Assembly: GCF_011617245.1 (NCBI RefSeq)
Contig: NZ_CP050152.1
Location: forward strand, 3,462,503 to 3,526,502
Length of the DNA: 64,000 nt
From: Brevibacterium atlanticum
GTDB lineage: Bacteria; Actinomycetota; Actinomycetes; Actinomycetales; Brevibacteriaceae
Direction of reading: 5' to 3'
Shown here: piece by piece, positions 1 through 8,086 of the stretch
Numbering within the stretch: position 1 is the stretch's first letter
Layout of the letters: each line of letters begins with the position of its first letter
The notes under the pieces: model-generated
What the model saw: only the letters and a program-made list of their open reading frames with translations
Told to the model about the DNA's origin: nothing
Database searches by the model: none
Program-made: the position numbers and the translations under genes

Positions 1-36
1 CGACCGGGAAGCACCCTTCCGATCGTGCGAAATAAT

Positions 37-48
37 GAACTCATGTTC
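37..48. promoter_or_regulatory. Candidate operator palindrome upstream of the XRE/cupin gene
   Basis: GAAC-TCAT-GTTC is a short inverted repeat about 60 bases before the first gene, overlapping a TATACA hexamer at 49-54 that could be a -10 box. Self-binding by the XRE regulator that follows would be typical of the family. The arms are only four bases, so this could be chance. The rest of 1-110 shows no gene. Confidence 0.25.
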
Positions 49-110
49 TATACACTGCACCCCACACATTCGTTCGTCAACCCGAACAGCACTGCCGGTA
101 TGCTGAACAC

Positions 111-728
111 ATGAGTTCTCAATCTCAGCCCGAACCGGAATCCGAATCCGAACCGGGCTCGTCCGAGACAACCGGCTCGGCTCTGTCACCCAGCGAGCAG
201 ATCGCCGCCGCGCTCAAGCGCGAGCGGCTGCGGGCGGGTCTGTCCCTGTCGGAGGTCGCCCGGCGAGCGGGGATCGGCAAGTCGACGATGTCCGGCCTCG
301 AAACGGGCAGCGGCAACCCCAGCCTGGAGACGATGTGGGCGCTTGCCGCCGCGCTCGACATCCCGCTGGCGCGTCTGCTCGACCCTCCCCCGCACGAGGT
401 GGCCCTCCAGCATGTCGGCGACATGCCCAGCCTGCCCTCGACGACGGCGAACTATGTGGCCACACTGCTCTCACCGTCACCGACGAACGCCCGCCGTGAC
501 ATCTACTTCATCCAGGCCGAGCCGAGTGAGCCGCGGATGTCGCAGCCGCATCCGCAGGGAACGGTCGAACACGTCATCCTCGGCAGCGGGGCGGCACGCA
601 TCGATGTCGTCGGACAATCCTTCGAACTCGGTGTCGGCGACTATCTCACGTACCCCGGCGACCAGCCGCATCGCTTCACGGCACTGGCTCCGGGCACGAA
701 CGCCGTCTTCGTCGTCGAAAGCAGCTGA
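111..728 (+). CDS. XRE-family regulator with C-terminal cupin domain
   Basis: This 205-residue protein has a disordered acidic N-terminus, a helix-turn-helix of the lambda-repressor type at about residues 28-84 (LSLSEVARRAGIGKSTMSGLE is the recognition region) and a small cupin beta-barrel at about 140-203 (HPQGTVEHVILGSGAARI and GDYLTYPGDQPHRF). Proteins of this layout sense a small molecule through the cupin and repress or activate neighbouring metabolic or efflux genes. The ATG at 111 has no strong ribosome site, but no later start preserves the DNA-binding domain. The adjacent convergent FUSC gene is a possible target, by position only. The ligand cannot be told from the sequence. Confidence 0.85.
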   Translation: MSSQSQPEPESESEPGSSETTGSALSPSEQIAAALKRERLRAGLSLSEVARRAGIGKSTMSGLETGSGNPSLETMWALAAALDIPLARLLDPPPHEVALQHVGDMPSLPSTTANYVATLLSPSPTNARRDIYFIQAEPSEPRMSQPHPQGTVEHVILGSGAARIDVVGQSFELGVGDYLTYPGDQPHRFTALAPGTNAVFVVESS

Positions 729-732
729 GTCT

Positions 733-1881
733 CTACTCTGCGACCTGCCCGTCATCGTTGTCGGCGCTGCCGTCCAGGGGTGGCATCCGTGATTGGGCTT
801 CTTCCCTCGTCAGGCCCGCGGCCTGCAGGAGGTCGACGGCCACGGTGCGGAGCAGGAGGACGAGGGATTCGTCGTGGATGTCCCAATCGGACTTCGCCCG
901 CGGATCCAGCGTGCTCGCGGCTTCGGACAGGGCCGCCTCGGCGAGGGATCGGTCCGTTCCTCTGCGCAGGGCGATCTCGAGCTTCTTCGCTCCGTCGGCC
1001 AACGATCCGACGTAATCGGCGATGACGGGCTTGTCGACGTCGAGCTCGGTGATGCCCACGACTCGGCGGGCGATCACACGGATGGTACGCATCGCCCGGT
1101 CGGAGAATTTGTGGGCGCGGGAGAGTCGGGTCACCTCGGCGGCATGGCGACGGGCCCGGGCATTGATCTTCGCGGCTTCGCGGGAGATCCGCAGCGACGA
1201 GCCCCACGAGTCGATGATGTCCTGGGTCTCGCGGGCGCGTTCGAGAGCTCGGTTGGCCAGTGCGGAATCGGAGTTCTGCAGCGCCCGCCGCATCATCTTG
1301 AGGACGACGTCGATCTCCTCGAGCATGTCCGCGGCCAGTCGCCGGGGTGCCTTGCGGGCGTCGCGCGGGATGAGGAAAGCCAAGAGGATCGCGCACACGG
1401 AGCCGGTCAGGGCGTCGAGGGTGCGTGGGAAAGGGGAGCTCGTGGCGGTCGCCGGAACCACGACGACGTAGACGGATTGGACGGCGATCTGGGTGATGAA
1501 GATGCCGCCGGAATTGAGGATCGTGCCGATGACCAGGCCGATGATGAGGGTGAGGGCGAGCTGCCAGATGCCGGTGCCGTAGACGTTGACGAGGAGCTCC
1601 CCGACCAGCACTCCGAAGGTCGCGCCGATGCCGATCTCGAGTGCTCGACGGAGGCGACGGTCGGCGACGGGACCGATGCCCACGGCTGAGGCGACGGCGG
1701 CGAGGAACGGGTAGGGGTGGCCGAGGACGTAGACGCAGAAGGTATAAGCGGCGGTGGCGGCGATGGGGATCTGGATCAGCTGGCCCGAGTTCGCCCACAG
1801 GCGCTTGAGCCCGAGGCGGAGGCGGTGACCGGCGACATTGACCGCCCGCCGCGGCAGTTCGCCGACCCGATTCTCCGCCAT
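733..1881 (-). CDS. FUSC-family (aromatic acid exporter-like) membrane protein
   Basis: The protein is 382 residues. Its first half holds about six hydrophobic segments (AATAAYTFCVYVLGH, ALTLIIGLVIGTIL, AVQSVYVVVVPATA, ILLAFLIP). Its second half is a charged, helical cytoplasmic region rich in Ala, Arg and Glu. This is the layout of FUSC/ArAE proteins, inner-membrane exporters or regulators of aromatic acid efflux. I chose the ATG at 1879-1881 because AGGGGAC lies about seven bases upstream. A start 54 bases further out would run into the promoter region shared with the divergent pepN. The C-terminal tail is acidic. The substrate is unknown. Confidence 0.8.
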   Translation of the reverse strand: MAENRVGELPRRAVNVAGHRLRLGLKRLWANSGQLIQIPIAATAAYTFCVYVLGHPYPFLAAVASAVGIGPVADRRLRRALEIGIGATFGVLVGELLVNVYGTGIWQLALTLIIGLVIGTILNSGGIFITQIAVQSVYVVVVPATATSSPFPRTLDALTGSVCAILLAFLIPRDARKAPRRLAADMLEEIDVVLKMMRRALQNSDSALANRALERARETQDIIDSWGSSLRISREAAKINARARRHAAEVTRLSRAHKFSDRAMRTIRVIARRVVGITELDVDKPVIADYVGSLADGAKKLEIALRRGTDRSLAEAALSEAASTLDPRAKSDWDIHDESLVLLLRTVAVDLLQAAGLTREEAQSRMPPLDGSADNDDGQVAE

Positions 1882-1908
1882 CAGTCCCCTCTGCCACTCA
1901 CTGTTGCT

Positions 1909-1921
1909 GTACTCAGAGTAC
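1909..1921. promoter_or_regulatory. Perfect inverted repeat between divergent FUSC and pepN genes
   Basis: GTACTCAGAGTAC is a perfect 6-1-6 palindrome in the 85-bp gap between the divergent starts at 1881 and 1967. Its size and position suit a dimeric repressor controlling one or both genes. No regulator can be assigned from the sequence. Confidence 0.4.
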
Positions 1922-1966
1922 CGGAAATGTGGCATGCTAAAGTCGGTGCGCCGAGGAGGCTATTGA

Positions 1967-4900
1967 ATGACAACGAATCTCACCCGGAACGAAGCGCAGA
2001 GTCGCACACAGCTGCTCAAGGTGAAGACCTACACCGTCCATATCGATGTCAGCAACGCCGAGACCGAGGACGATACCTACTTCTCCCGCACTGTCGTCGA
2101 CTTCAAAGCTCGTTCGGCAGGTTCGACATTCATCGACCTCATCGCAGATTCCGTCAGCCTGGTTGAGATCAACGGTGAGAGCCTCAACCCCGCCGAGGCA
2201 TTCGACGGCACCCGTGTCAGTTTCCCTGTCCGCGACGGGAAGAACACCCTGACGATCGAGGCTCGCGCCCGCTATTCGACATCGGGTGAGGGTCTGCACC
2301 GGTTCGCCGATCCGGCCGACGGCAAGGTCTACCTCTATACGCAGTACGAGCCCACCGATGCCAGGCGCGTGTTCGCGAACTTCGATCAGCCCGACCTCAA
2401 GGCGAGGTTCGTCTTCTCCGTGACGGCGCCTGCACATTTCCAGGTGTTGTCGAACCGGGAGGAGACGAGCCAGGAGCCGGCGGCAGGATCGGGTGCCGTC
2501 ACCCACCATTTCGCTCCGACGCTCAAGCAGTCGAGCTACATCACCTGCATCACGGCCGGGCCCTACGAGGGTGCGACGGAGACGTGGACGGATCCGAACA
2601 CCGGCGAGGTCATCAGGTTGGGCGCGTGGACGCGGGCCAGCCTCGTCGATCATCTCGACGCAGATGACATCTTCGGTGTCACCAAGGCCGGGCTCGATTT
2701 CTTCACTGCCGAGTTCGACTACCCCTACCCGTGGGGCAAGTACGATCAGATCTTCGTTCCGGAGTACAACCTCGGCGCGATGGAGAATCCGGGGCTGGTG
2801 ACGTTCACGGATTCGCTCATCTTCCGTGACAAGGTCACGGATGCGCAGTACGAGTCGCGCGCGAACGTCATCCTGCACGAGATGGCGCACATGTGGTTCG
2901 GCGATCTCGTGACGATGAAGTGGTGGGATGACCTGTGGCTCAAGGAGTCCTTCGCTGACTATATGGGCGGGCTCGCGCTGGCCGAGGCGACCCGGTTCAC
3001 CGACGGCTGGGTGACGTTCGCGCTGCGGCGCAAGGCGTGGGCGTACACGCAGGATCTGTACCCGACGACGCACCCGATCGTCGCCGACATCCCCGATGTC
3101 GAGGCCGCGAAGCTCAACTTCGACGGCATCACCTATGCCAAGGGTGCGTCCGTGCTCAAGCAGCTCGTCGCGTTCGTCGGCCGGGAGGCGTTCTTCGCCG
3201 GGTCCCGGCTGTATTTCAAGCGCTTCGAGTACGGCAATACCGAACTCGCGGACTTCCTCGAATGCCTCGCCGAGGCGGCTCCCGACCGTGACATCGCGAG
3301 CTGGGCAGGTGCATGGCTGGGGACCTCGGGCGTATCCGAGCTGACCTTGGACCTGACGACCGACGCAGACGCGTCGGTTGCGGGTACGGGTGGGTCTGCT
3401 GGTGCGAGTGGATCTGCTGGTACAGGTCCCGCTACCGGTGCGGTCCCTTCCGGGGCCCGAAGCGGTGTTCGCATCTCCTCGAGCGCAGGTGCACGGCTGC
3501 GCGCCGCCGCCGACGACAATGCCAGTGCTGGTGTCAGTGCTGGCGCCGGTGGCAGTGGCAGTGCCGATGATGTCCGCGGTCAGCCGCCTCGGCGACGGAC
3601 GGGGTCCGAATCGATCACGAGCGCGACCATCAGGCAGGCCGACTCGGCCAAGGGTGCCTCTCTCCTCCGTCCGCACGCCATCGAGATCGCCACGCTCGGC
3701 AGGTCCGGTCGCGCGATCATCCCCGTGGACACGTTCCGGTTCGATTTCGCGACCGAATCCGCCGAGGTTGAGCCGCTCATCGGGCGCAGCGCCGGGGTCA
3801 TCACGCTCCTCAATTACAACGATCTCGACTATGCGCGAGTGCGCCTCGATCCTGCCTCGATCGAGGCGGCGGTCACCTCGGCGTCGCGGATCACCGATCC
3901 GCTGTCGAGGGCGCTGGTGTGGTCGGCGTTGGACAATGCGGTGCGCGACGGACTCATGCCTGTGCAGAAGTACCTCACGGCGTATGCCCGCAGCCTCGGC
4001 AAGGAGAGCCATGCGGGGATTATGGCAGGGCTGAGTCAGACCGCGCTGACCTGCATCGATCAGTGGGTGGCTGATCGGAATTTCGATGCCGCGATCAGTG
4101 GTCTGCTCGGTGCTGCGCTCGACGCTCTCGCGGCGGCGAAGTCCGGGTCCGATGCCCAGTTGCATCTGGCGAATCTCGTACTTGCGCTGACGTCACGGAC
4201 TGCGCGGTGCTCGGCCGGGAGTTCGGCGGTGGCGATGGGTCGCGGCTTTGCTGCTCAGATCCTCGCGGTGCCGGTCGGTGAGGAGATCGACCGAATGTAT
4301 CAGGAGACCCACGGCGACGAATCGGACTCAGGCGTTGCCGGTGAGAGCTCGGCGACCGATGGGAGTCGTGGGGCCGGTGCCACGGAAGGCGGTCGTGGGG
4401 CCGGTGTCACTGTTGACGGTCGTGCGATTCGAAATCGTCGTGGGGCTGGAAATGGTCGTGCCGAACATTCGGCGGCGGCGCTGCCGTTCCGTGGTCTCAT
4501 CAATGATCATGCGCTGCGGTGGAATGCGCTGACGGCGCTTGTGTGTCTCGGCTGGGCGGACCAGACGGACATCGCGCGGGAGAATCAGTCGGATCCGAGT
4601 TCGTCGGGTCGGCTCCATGCGGAGACGGCGAGCGCCGCCCTGCCGCTGCCCATCGTCAAGATTCGGGCGTGGGAGGCCATCCGCGAGGCGGGTTCACTGA
4701 GCAATGACGTGCTCTCGGCGATCATCTCCGGGTTCATCGCGCCGAGTGCGCTTCCGCTCATCGAGGACTATGTCGATGAGTACTTCGCCGGACTGCTGGG
4801 GTTCTGGACGAACAATTCGATCGAGATCGCTCGCCGCCTGGTGCTCGGCCTCTACCCTCGTTGGTCTGTCGACGAGGATGCCGTCGTCGAGAAGACCGAT

Positions 4901-5017
4901 GTGTGGTTGCATGCCAATGCGGAGGCTCCGGCGGCTCTGCGTCGGTTGGTCATCGAGCGTCGGGACGATCTGGCTCGCGCGATCTTCCTCAAGTCGACGC
5001 AGAGCTCCCGCCACTGA
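1967..5017 (+). CDS. pepN: Aminopeptidase N (M1 family zinc metallopeptidase)
   Basis: This M1 aminopeptidase removes N-terminal amino acids from peptides in the cytoplasm. The substrate-anchoring GAMEN motif is near residue 270 and the zinc site HEMAH near 304-308. The third ligand Glu lies in LWLKESFADY about 18 residues later. The protein is 1016 residues, longer than the roughly 850 usual in actinobacteria. The excess sits in two Gly/Ser/Ala-rich blocks at about residues 466-545 and 780-835, built from short repeats. The first joins the catalytic domain to the C-terminal ERAP1-like domain. An AGGAGG site lies ten bases before the ATG. The gene is monocistronic, followed by a tandem array and a strong terminator. 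Confidence 0.95.
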   Translation: MTTNLTRNEAQSRTQLLKVKTYTVHIDVSNAETEDDTYFSRTVVDFKARSAGSTFIDLIADSVSLVEINGESLNPAEAFDGTRVSFPVRDGKNTLTIEARARYSTSGEGLHRFADPADGKVYLYTQYEPTDARRVFANFDQPDLKARFVFSVTAPAHFQVLSNREETSQEPAAGSGAVTHHFAPTLKQSSYITCITAGPYEGATETWTDPNTGEVIRLGAWTRASLVDHLDADDIFGVTKAGLDFFTAEFDYPYPWGKYDQIFVPEYNLGAMENPGLVTFTDSLIFRDKVTDAQYESRANVILHEMAHMWFGDLVTMKWWDDLWLKESFADYMGGLALAEATRFTDGWVTFALRRKAWAYTQDLYPTTHPIVADIPDVEAAKLNFDGITYAKGASVLKQLVAFVGREAFFAGSRLYFKRFEYGNTELADFLECLAEAAPDRDIASWAGAWLGTSGVSELTLDLTTDADASVAGTGGSAGASGSAGTGPATGAVPSGARSGVRISSSAGARLRAAADDNASAGVSAGAGGSGSADDVRGQPPRRRTGSESITSATIRQADSAKGASLLRPHAIEIATLGRSGRAIIPVDTFRFDFATESAEVEPLIGRSAGVITLLNYNDLDYARVRLDPASIEAAVTSASRITDPLSRALVWSALDNAVRDGLMPVQKYLTAYARSLGKESHAGIMAGLSQTALTCIDQWVADRNFDAAISGLLGAALDALAAAKSGSDAQLHLANLVLALTSRTARCSAGSSAVAMGRGFAAQILAVPVGEEIDRMYQETHGDESDSGVAGESSATDGSRGAGATEGGRGAGVTVDGRAIRNRRGAGNGRAEHSAAALPFRGLINDHALRWNALTALVCLGWADQTDIARENQSDPSSSGRLHAETASAALPLPIVKIRAWEAIREAGSLSNDVLSAIISGFIAPSALPLIEDYVDEYFAGLLGFWTNNSIEIARRLVLGLYPRWSVDEDAVVEKTDVWLHANAEAPAALRRLVIERRDDLARAIFLKSTQSSRH

Positions 5018-5044
5018 TATCGCGCTGGACGTCGTCCGACGACC

Positions 5045-5230
5045 GCCTGCCCACCTGTCGTGCCCGACTATTGTCGGCGCACCTGCCGTGCCCGACTGCC
5101 GTCTGTCCACCTGACGTGCCTGACCGCCGCCTGTCCACCTGACGTGCCTGACCGCCGTCTGTCCACCTGACGTGCCTGACCGCCGCCTGTCCACCTGACG
5201 TGCCAGATCATTGTTCGCGCACCGGCGGGC
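5045..5230. repeat. 28-bp-period tandem array after pepN
   Basis: The anchor CACCTG(A/T/C)CGTGCC begins at 5052, 5080, 5108, 5136, 5164 and 5192, exactly 28 bases apart, with a degenerate seventh copy (CACCGGCGGGC) at 5220. The middle copies are nearly identical and the edge copies have decayed. Within a unit CCTGAC occurs twice, nine bases apart. Units abut without spacers, so this is not a CRISPR array. It fills much of the 305-bp gap between pepN and the NlpC/P60 gene and does not encode a credible protein. Confidence 0.9.
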
Positions 5231-5255
5231 AGCCGCCGCTCGTCCGCGCATACAC

Positions 5256-5292
5256 CGAAGGCCGGCATCCGTTCATCGGATGCCGGCCTTCG
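5256..5292. terminator. Bidirectional terminator between pepN and the NlpC/P60 gene
   Basis: A perfect 16-bp stem (5256-5271 with 5277-5292) closes a TTCAT loop. It lies between convergent genes and has only weak T-richness on either side, as is common in actinobacterial terminators. Confidence 0.85.
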
Positions 5293-5322
5293 AGTTCGTC
5301 TGCTGCGTGAACAGATGCGTGG

Positions 5323-6411
5323 TCAGAGAATGCGGCGAGCTCCGGAGAACTCGTTGCCCGTATCCCACTTCTTCCAGTCGGTGACGTAGACGTCCTTCGA
5401 CGCGTTCGGCGAGTGGATCATCTTGCCGTCGCCGATGTACATGCCGACGTGGTGGACGGTTCCCGAACTCGTGGAGAAGAACAGCAAGTCGCCGGCCTTG
5501 AGGTTCTTCGAGGATACGGCCTTGCCGACCTTCGCCTGCTCCCCCGAGTCGCGCGGGAGGTCGATGCCATGTGCTCGGTAGATGCTGTAGGTGAACCCGG
5601 AGCAGTCGTATCCGTATGCGGAGACGCCGGCCCACAGGTATCGTAGTCCGTCGAACTGCTTCGCGGTCTTCACGAGGTCTTTGCCGCTGGGCTTCGCCGG
5701 TTTCTCGCCGACATCGTAGACGTCGACATCATCGGCGTCGATCCACGCGGCACCGCCGCCGGGGAGGGCGACGCGAACATCATCGACGTCCTGGGCGATG
5801 AGGGGCAGATCGACGTTGAAGCTCGGGTCAGCTCCCGTGTCCTTGGTGAACTCGATGCCTTCGAGTTCGCTCTTGGGCTTCGTCACGACGGCGCGAGGCT
5901 GCTCCTCACGGAGCTTGGTGAAGCGGTCGTTCTCGACGAGCTGTTTCGTCGGCAGCCAGCCGGGGTACCCCTTCTTGTTCTTCGGGGTCTTCTGGTCCTT
6001 GACACTGACGTAGGACCATTTGCCCTTGGTGTCGAGGACGATGACTTCCGAACCGTAGGGTGCCTGTGTCTCGGTCTTGCCGGTCAGGTCCCGGCGCACA
6101 TCGGTGCTCTTGAGATTCTTGTTCCATTTATCGAGGTCAACGGGGTGTCCGAGGGCAGGCTTGTCGACCTTGCGGGGTGCGTCCGTGTCGGTCCACAGGG
6201 TGGCCACGGTGACGTCGACGTAGGCGGTTTCGCCTTTCTCGATCTTCCCGTCACTGATTCGTTCGAGTTCCTGACCGGGGACGACATCGGCTGAGATCTC
6301 GGCTGACTTTGCGGCGTCGGTCGAGGTCAGACTGCTCGCGAGTGCGGGAGCACCGGAGCCGAAAACCAATCCGACCCCAAGTGCTGCCGAAACAGCAATT
6401 TTGGTACGCAT
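5323..6411 (-). CDS. Secreted NlpC/P60 cell-wall endopeptidase
   Basis: A Sec signal peptide (MRTKIAVSAALGVGLVFGSG, cleavage after ALA near residue 25) is followed by two SH3-like regions (about 55-160 and 170-235) and a C40 catalytic domain at about 245-362. The catalytic Cys is C270 in YDCSG, with H321 in HHVGMYIG and H333 in MIHSP as the other active-site positions. The family cuts gamma-D-Glu-diaminopimelate bonds in peptidoglycan stems, and the SH3-like parts probably bind wall. The 362-residue length is normal. AAAGAGA precedes the ATG at 6409-6411. The leader upstream is structured (see the entry at 6412). Confidence 0.9.
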   Translation of the reverse strand: MRTKIAVSAALGVGLVFGSGAPALASSLTSTDAAKSAEISADVVPGQELERISDGKIEKGETAYVDVTVATLWTDTDAPRKVDKPALGHPVDLDKWNKNLKSTDVRRDLTGKTETQAPYGSEVIVLDTKGKWSYVSVKDQKTPKNKKGYPGWLPTKQLVENDRFTKLREEQPRAVVTKPKSELEGIEFTKDTGADPSFNVDLPLIAQDVDDVRVALPGGGAAWIDADDVDVYDVGEKPAKPSGKDLVKTAKQFDGLRYLWAGVSAYGYDCSGFTYSIYRAHGIDLPRDSGEQAKVGKAVSSKNLKAGDLLFFSTSSGTVHHVGMYIGDGKMIHSPNASKDVYVTDWKKWDTGNEFSGARRIL

Positions 6412-6826
6412 TATTTCTCTTTCGGTCTGCGGGCGGCAGGCCCGCGTGGGGGAAGTCTCCGAAGATGCGCGAACGCATTCGGCGTACTGGCCTCGTCACC
6501 GGCAGGGTCTCCCGTGACGGGCAACCTCGCTGGTGTCGAGACGGTGCACGGTGTCAATTCTGTCGGCTGTCCGACGACTGGCGGCATTCATGACACTGTG
6601 ACAGGATAGCGTGCTCCGTCGCAGGTTTGAAGTCCACTTGCCCGTTTCGATGCTGAGCTGAGACCTCAACAAGGTACCGATTGACCTCAGCAGGGAACCG
6701 AACGGACGACAAGCGCGCTCCCCGCTGCAGCTTCCGCCTGGTGGCATCGGCTGCAGCGCTCAGAGACATCCGAAGGCATCGGCGGCGGCGCACGACGGCG
6801 CCGGGCAGTTCGCCGGTGTCCGAACG
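6412..6826 (-). other. 415-bp gap: structured leader of the NlpC/P60 gene
   Basis: No credible gene is seen. Within 110 bases of the NlpC/P60 start are three hairpins: 6429-6445 (GCGGGC/GCCCGC), 6465-6478 (ATGCG-CGAA-CGCAT) and 6494-6519 (CGTCAC/GTGACG enclosing GGG-TCT-CCC). In other actinobacteria such genes often sit behind a cyclic di-AMP riboswitch. I do not see that riboswitch's conserved core here, so I call it only a structured leader. Further away, 6662-6680 and 6683-6701 form an imperfect 19-bp direct repeat. Confidence 0.3.
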
Positions 6827-7903
6827 TCAGCCCTTGAGGAATTCTCCGGCCAGGAGTTCGAGGGTCTGAATCCGACCGGGATCCTCGCGCAGGTCTTCAC
6901 CGTCCATCGCACCGGCGACCGGCTGGATCATAATCTCGTCGACGTCGAATCGTGCCGCGAGTTCTTCCAGTTGAGCGGCGGCGGATTCCAGATCACCAAC
7001 GATCCAGTTGGCCGACAGCTCTTCGCCGACCATGCGCTGCTGATCGGTCATGACTGAGCGGACGTCATCACCGACAAGGCGCAGCTTCTCCATCGGGCCG
7101 CCCGTGCGCAGGCGAGACATCTGCAACATGAAGGGTTCAGAGCGCAGCTGTGCTTCCTCCGCGGTGGGTGCGACGACGACGTTGGCCGTGACGAAGGTCT
7201 GCGGCTGGTCTCCGTAGGCTCCTGGGGTGAAATTGTCGCGATAGATCTTCATCCCGGTCGTCGCCCCCGCTGCGAAGTGGTTCGCGAAGACGTAGGGCAT
7301 GCCCAATTGGGCGGCCAGTCGAGCGGAGTATCCGGAGGACCCGAGCAGCCATGGCAGCGGCTGAGTGCCCGGCACCGGGTCCGGTGTCGCCTTGAGTCCG
7401 TGCTCGCGGCCGCCGTGCATAGGCACCCGCAGGCCTTCTGGCCGCATCAGGCTGAGGGTATCGATCACATGCTGCGGGAACTGTTCGACAGGATCGATGG
7501 TCTGTCCTTCCCGATCGACCATCCGACCTTCGCCGAGGTGGCCCCGCATGGCCGCAGACGTGATCGGATCCGTACCGGGCGCACGTCCGATGCCCAGGTC
7601 GATGCGATCGCCGTAGACCGCGGAGAGTAAGGCAAAGAGTTCGGCCACGGCCAGGGGCGCATGGTTCGGAAGCATGACACCACCGGAGCCGAGCCGAATG
7701 CGTTCGGTGCCCTGACCGAGGTGCATGAGTTCCGGCCCTGGCATCGTCGAGGCGATCGAAGGCATGTTGTGGTGTTCGGCCACCCAGTAGCGAGTGAACC
7801 CGAGCCTGTCGGCGGTGTCGATGATCTGCTTCGATGCAGCGAACGAATCGGACGTGGTCTGCCCCGTCCGGACGGGGACGAGGTCGAGAATGGAAAGCTT
7901 CAT
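6827..7903 (-). CDS. LLM-class flavin-dependent oxidoreductase (MsnO8-like)
   Basis: This 358-residue protein has a luciferase-like TIM barrel. It starts with the family's MKLSILDLVPV strand, then FTRYWVAEHHNMPSIAS near residue 38, GSGGVMLPNHAPL and GRIDLGIGRAPGTD-type segments. These are hallmarks of the one-component MsnO8 subgroup, which uses reduced flavin (F420 or FMN) and oxygen on unknown substrates. There is no signal peptide, so it is cytoplasmic. It is flanked by unrelated genes and probably transcribed alone. The ribosome site is weak (GAG before the ATG at 7901-7903). The substrate cannot be inferred. Confidence 0.85.
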   Translation of the reverse strand: MKLSILDLVPVRTGQTTSDSFAASKQIIDTADRLGFTRYWVAEHHNMPSIASTMPGPELMHLGQGTERIRLGSGGVMLPNHAPLAVAELFALLSAVYGDRIDLGIGRAPGTDPITSAAMRGHLGEGRMVDREGQTIDPVEQFPQHVIDTLSLMRPEGLRVPMHGGREHGLKATPDPVPGTQPLPWLLGSSGYSARLAAQLGMPYVFANHFAAGATTGMKIYRDNFTPGAYGDQPQTFVTANVVVAPTAEEAQLRSEPFMLQMSRLRTGGPMEKLRLVGDDVRSVMTDQQRMVGEELSANWIVGDLESAAAQLEELAARFDVDEIMIQPVAGAMDGEDLREDPGRIQTLELLAGEFLKG

Positions 7904-8053
7904 ACTCGAGCAACAGTGCGCGAGACGGGATCATTCCGGTTGTGGCCGGAAGTACAGCCGAGCTCGTCGGCACGGTCGGTGGGAATTTCAGCTGGCGGGT
8001 CGACCATTTACCCGGCGCCGACGCGGGCGCTGGGTTGAGGCTCGATCCGGTGT

Positions 8054-8079
8054 CGGGACTGCGACCGTGCGCAGTCCCG
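8054..8079 (-). terminator. Terminator of the DUF222/HNH gene
   Basis: A 10-bp stem (8054-8063 with 8070-8079) around a six-base loop lies just beyond the stop codon at 8087. No T-tract follows. Confidence 0.65.
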
Positions 8080-8086
8080 CGGGCGG

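Noticed and set aside
733..1935. Longer form of the FUSC gene starting 18 codons upstream
   Set aside because: The extra N-terminus would lie over the pepN promoter region and the 1909-1921 palindrome, and the internal ATG has the better ribosome site.
1937..4165. Long minus-strand open frame (742 codons) opposite pepN
   Set aside because: It is antisense to a well-supported M1 peptidase, and its product is Arg-rich with no recognisable fold.
5045..5230. CRISPR array suggested by 28-bp repeats
   Set aside because: Units abut with exact 28-bp period, no spacers lie between them and no cas gene is near.
6412..6600. Cyclic di-AMP (ydaO) riboswitch upstream of the NlpC/P60 gene
   Set aside because: Expected from context, but I could not find the conserved core on the minus strand. 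Kept as an unassigned structured leader.
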